64,000 nt of DNA, from positions 17,094,930-17,158,929 of the forward strand of contig NC_049996.1 in the NCBI RefSeq assembly GCF_000003815.2, in the 5' to 3' direction. This stretch comes from Branchiostoma floridae (lineage: Eukaryota > Chordata > Leptocardii > Amphioxiformes > Branchiostomatidae). Under the pieces are notes generated by a model. That model ran no database searches and was not told where the DNA came from. It saw only the letters and a program-made list of their open reading frames with translations. Positions 63,681 to 64,000 of the stretch are shown here, one piece after another (the stretch's first letter is position 1; each line of letters opens with the position of its first letter). The translations under genes were made by a program, and so were the position numbers.

Positions 63681-64000
63681 GTGAGACATTTCGACAAGCT
63701 TTTGGCAATAGATATATAGAATAGAAAGATGTTTATATGCATGTTTTAAAACCACACATTGTGCAAGGATGCAGTAGGTGAGATTTACTGACGAAATCGA
63801 AAACCATAAATCGAAAATGTACAATCGAAAAAGTTCCATTTAGACTCAATATTGGGATGGCGGCATAATTTGTTGTGTACCTGAGCACATTATAGAGACT
63901 CAAGTTACCAATAACTCACAACTCAAGTTCCCAGTATCAGTTTGTTTTCCACATCAACCCACAACTTACATAACTTCAGCATCCTAATGGTTTTTTAATG
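63681..64000 (+). other. Intron 112 (continues past the window)
   Basis: Non-coding. At 63761-63795 tgcaaggatgcagtag then gtgagattt resembles the exon 112 end and donor (tgcaaggacgacctgg then gtgagacat), a possible ghost donor at 63778. Nothing else is recognised. Confidence 0.7.

Noticed and set aside
329-63680. Projectin/twitchin, obscurin, MyBP-C or a cell-adhesion receptor as alternative identities
   Set aside because: Projectin and twitchin repeat Fn-Fn-Ig, obscurin is largely Ig, MyBP-C is far shorter, and no transmembrane segment or signal peptide is present. Only titin has the 11-domain order.
329-63680. Search for kinase, PEVK, Z-repeat or M-band segments
   Set aside because: Every exon is Fn3 or Ig; no kinase motifs and no Pro-Glu-Val-Lys-rich exon were seen.
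1-64000. Separate genes, tRNAs or promoters on either strand
   Set aside because: Introns are too short to hold them, no cloverleaf or promoter pattern was noticed by eye, and the only foreign coding trace is the LINE remnant in intron 99 (with a doubtful one in intron 26).

Overview
The window is the inside of one giant eukaryotic gene on the + strand. I resolve 112 consecutive coding exons (329 to 63680) whose splice phases agree at every one of the 111 introns. Together they give 23,830 nt of coding sequence, about 7,943 codons, with no stop. Neither end of the gene is present. The protein is a string of 80 domains: 59 fibronectin type III (Fn3) and 21 immunoglobulin I-set (Ig). The order is Ig-Fn-Fn-Ig-Fn-Fn-Fn-Ig-Fn-Fn-Fn repeated without exception, which is the 11-domain super-repeat of the titin/connectin A-band C-zone. 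Projectin/twitchin, obscurin and MyBP-C do not have this pattern. I number domains D1 to D80 and use C1 to C11 for position inside a super-repeat. D1-D7 are C5-C11 of repeat R1, D8-D73 are six complete repeats (R2 to R7), and D74-D80 are C1-C7 of repeat R8.

Organism: introns are short (mean about 356 nt), AT-rich and repeat-laden, and exons are GC-rich at third positions. Many introns carry local tandem duplications or minisatellites that span the exon-intron junction and copy the splice site. From memory, such junction-spanning 'mirage' minisatellites were reported from the amphioxus Adh locus. With a vertebrate-like titin C-zone but no vertebrate-style mega-exon, an amphioxus (Branchiostoma) is the best guess. 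This is inference; another invertebrate deuterostome is not excluded.

Layout: 1-328 intron; R1 (partial) 329-4827; R2 5240-14360; R3 14361-22841; R4 22842-31980; R5 31981-39829; R6 40280-48023; R7 48446-57931; R8 (partial) 58241-63680; 63681-64000 intron. Measured from one C4 Ig exon to the next, coding lengths are 3273, 3273, 3273, 3261, 3291 and 3270 nt. The genomic spacing is 8.4-9.9 kb. Intron positions differ strongly between equivalent domains of different repeats, and exon 79 alone carries three and a half domains without an intron. A 100-N assembly gap lies in intron 91. A decayed non-LTR retrotransposon tail lies antisense in intron 99.

Function: in vertebrates each C-zone super-repeat matches the 43-nm thick-filament repeat and carries myosin and MyBP-C contacts. 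The array here should be the same kind of molecular ruler in striated muscle. No kinase, PEVK, Z-disc or M-band segment is in the window.
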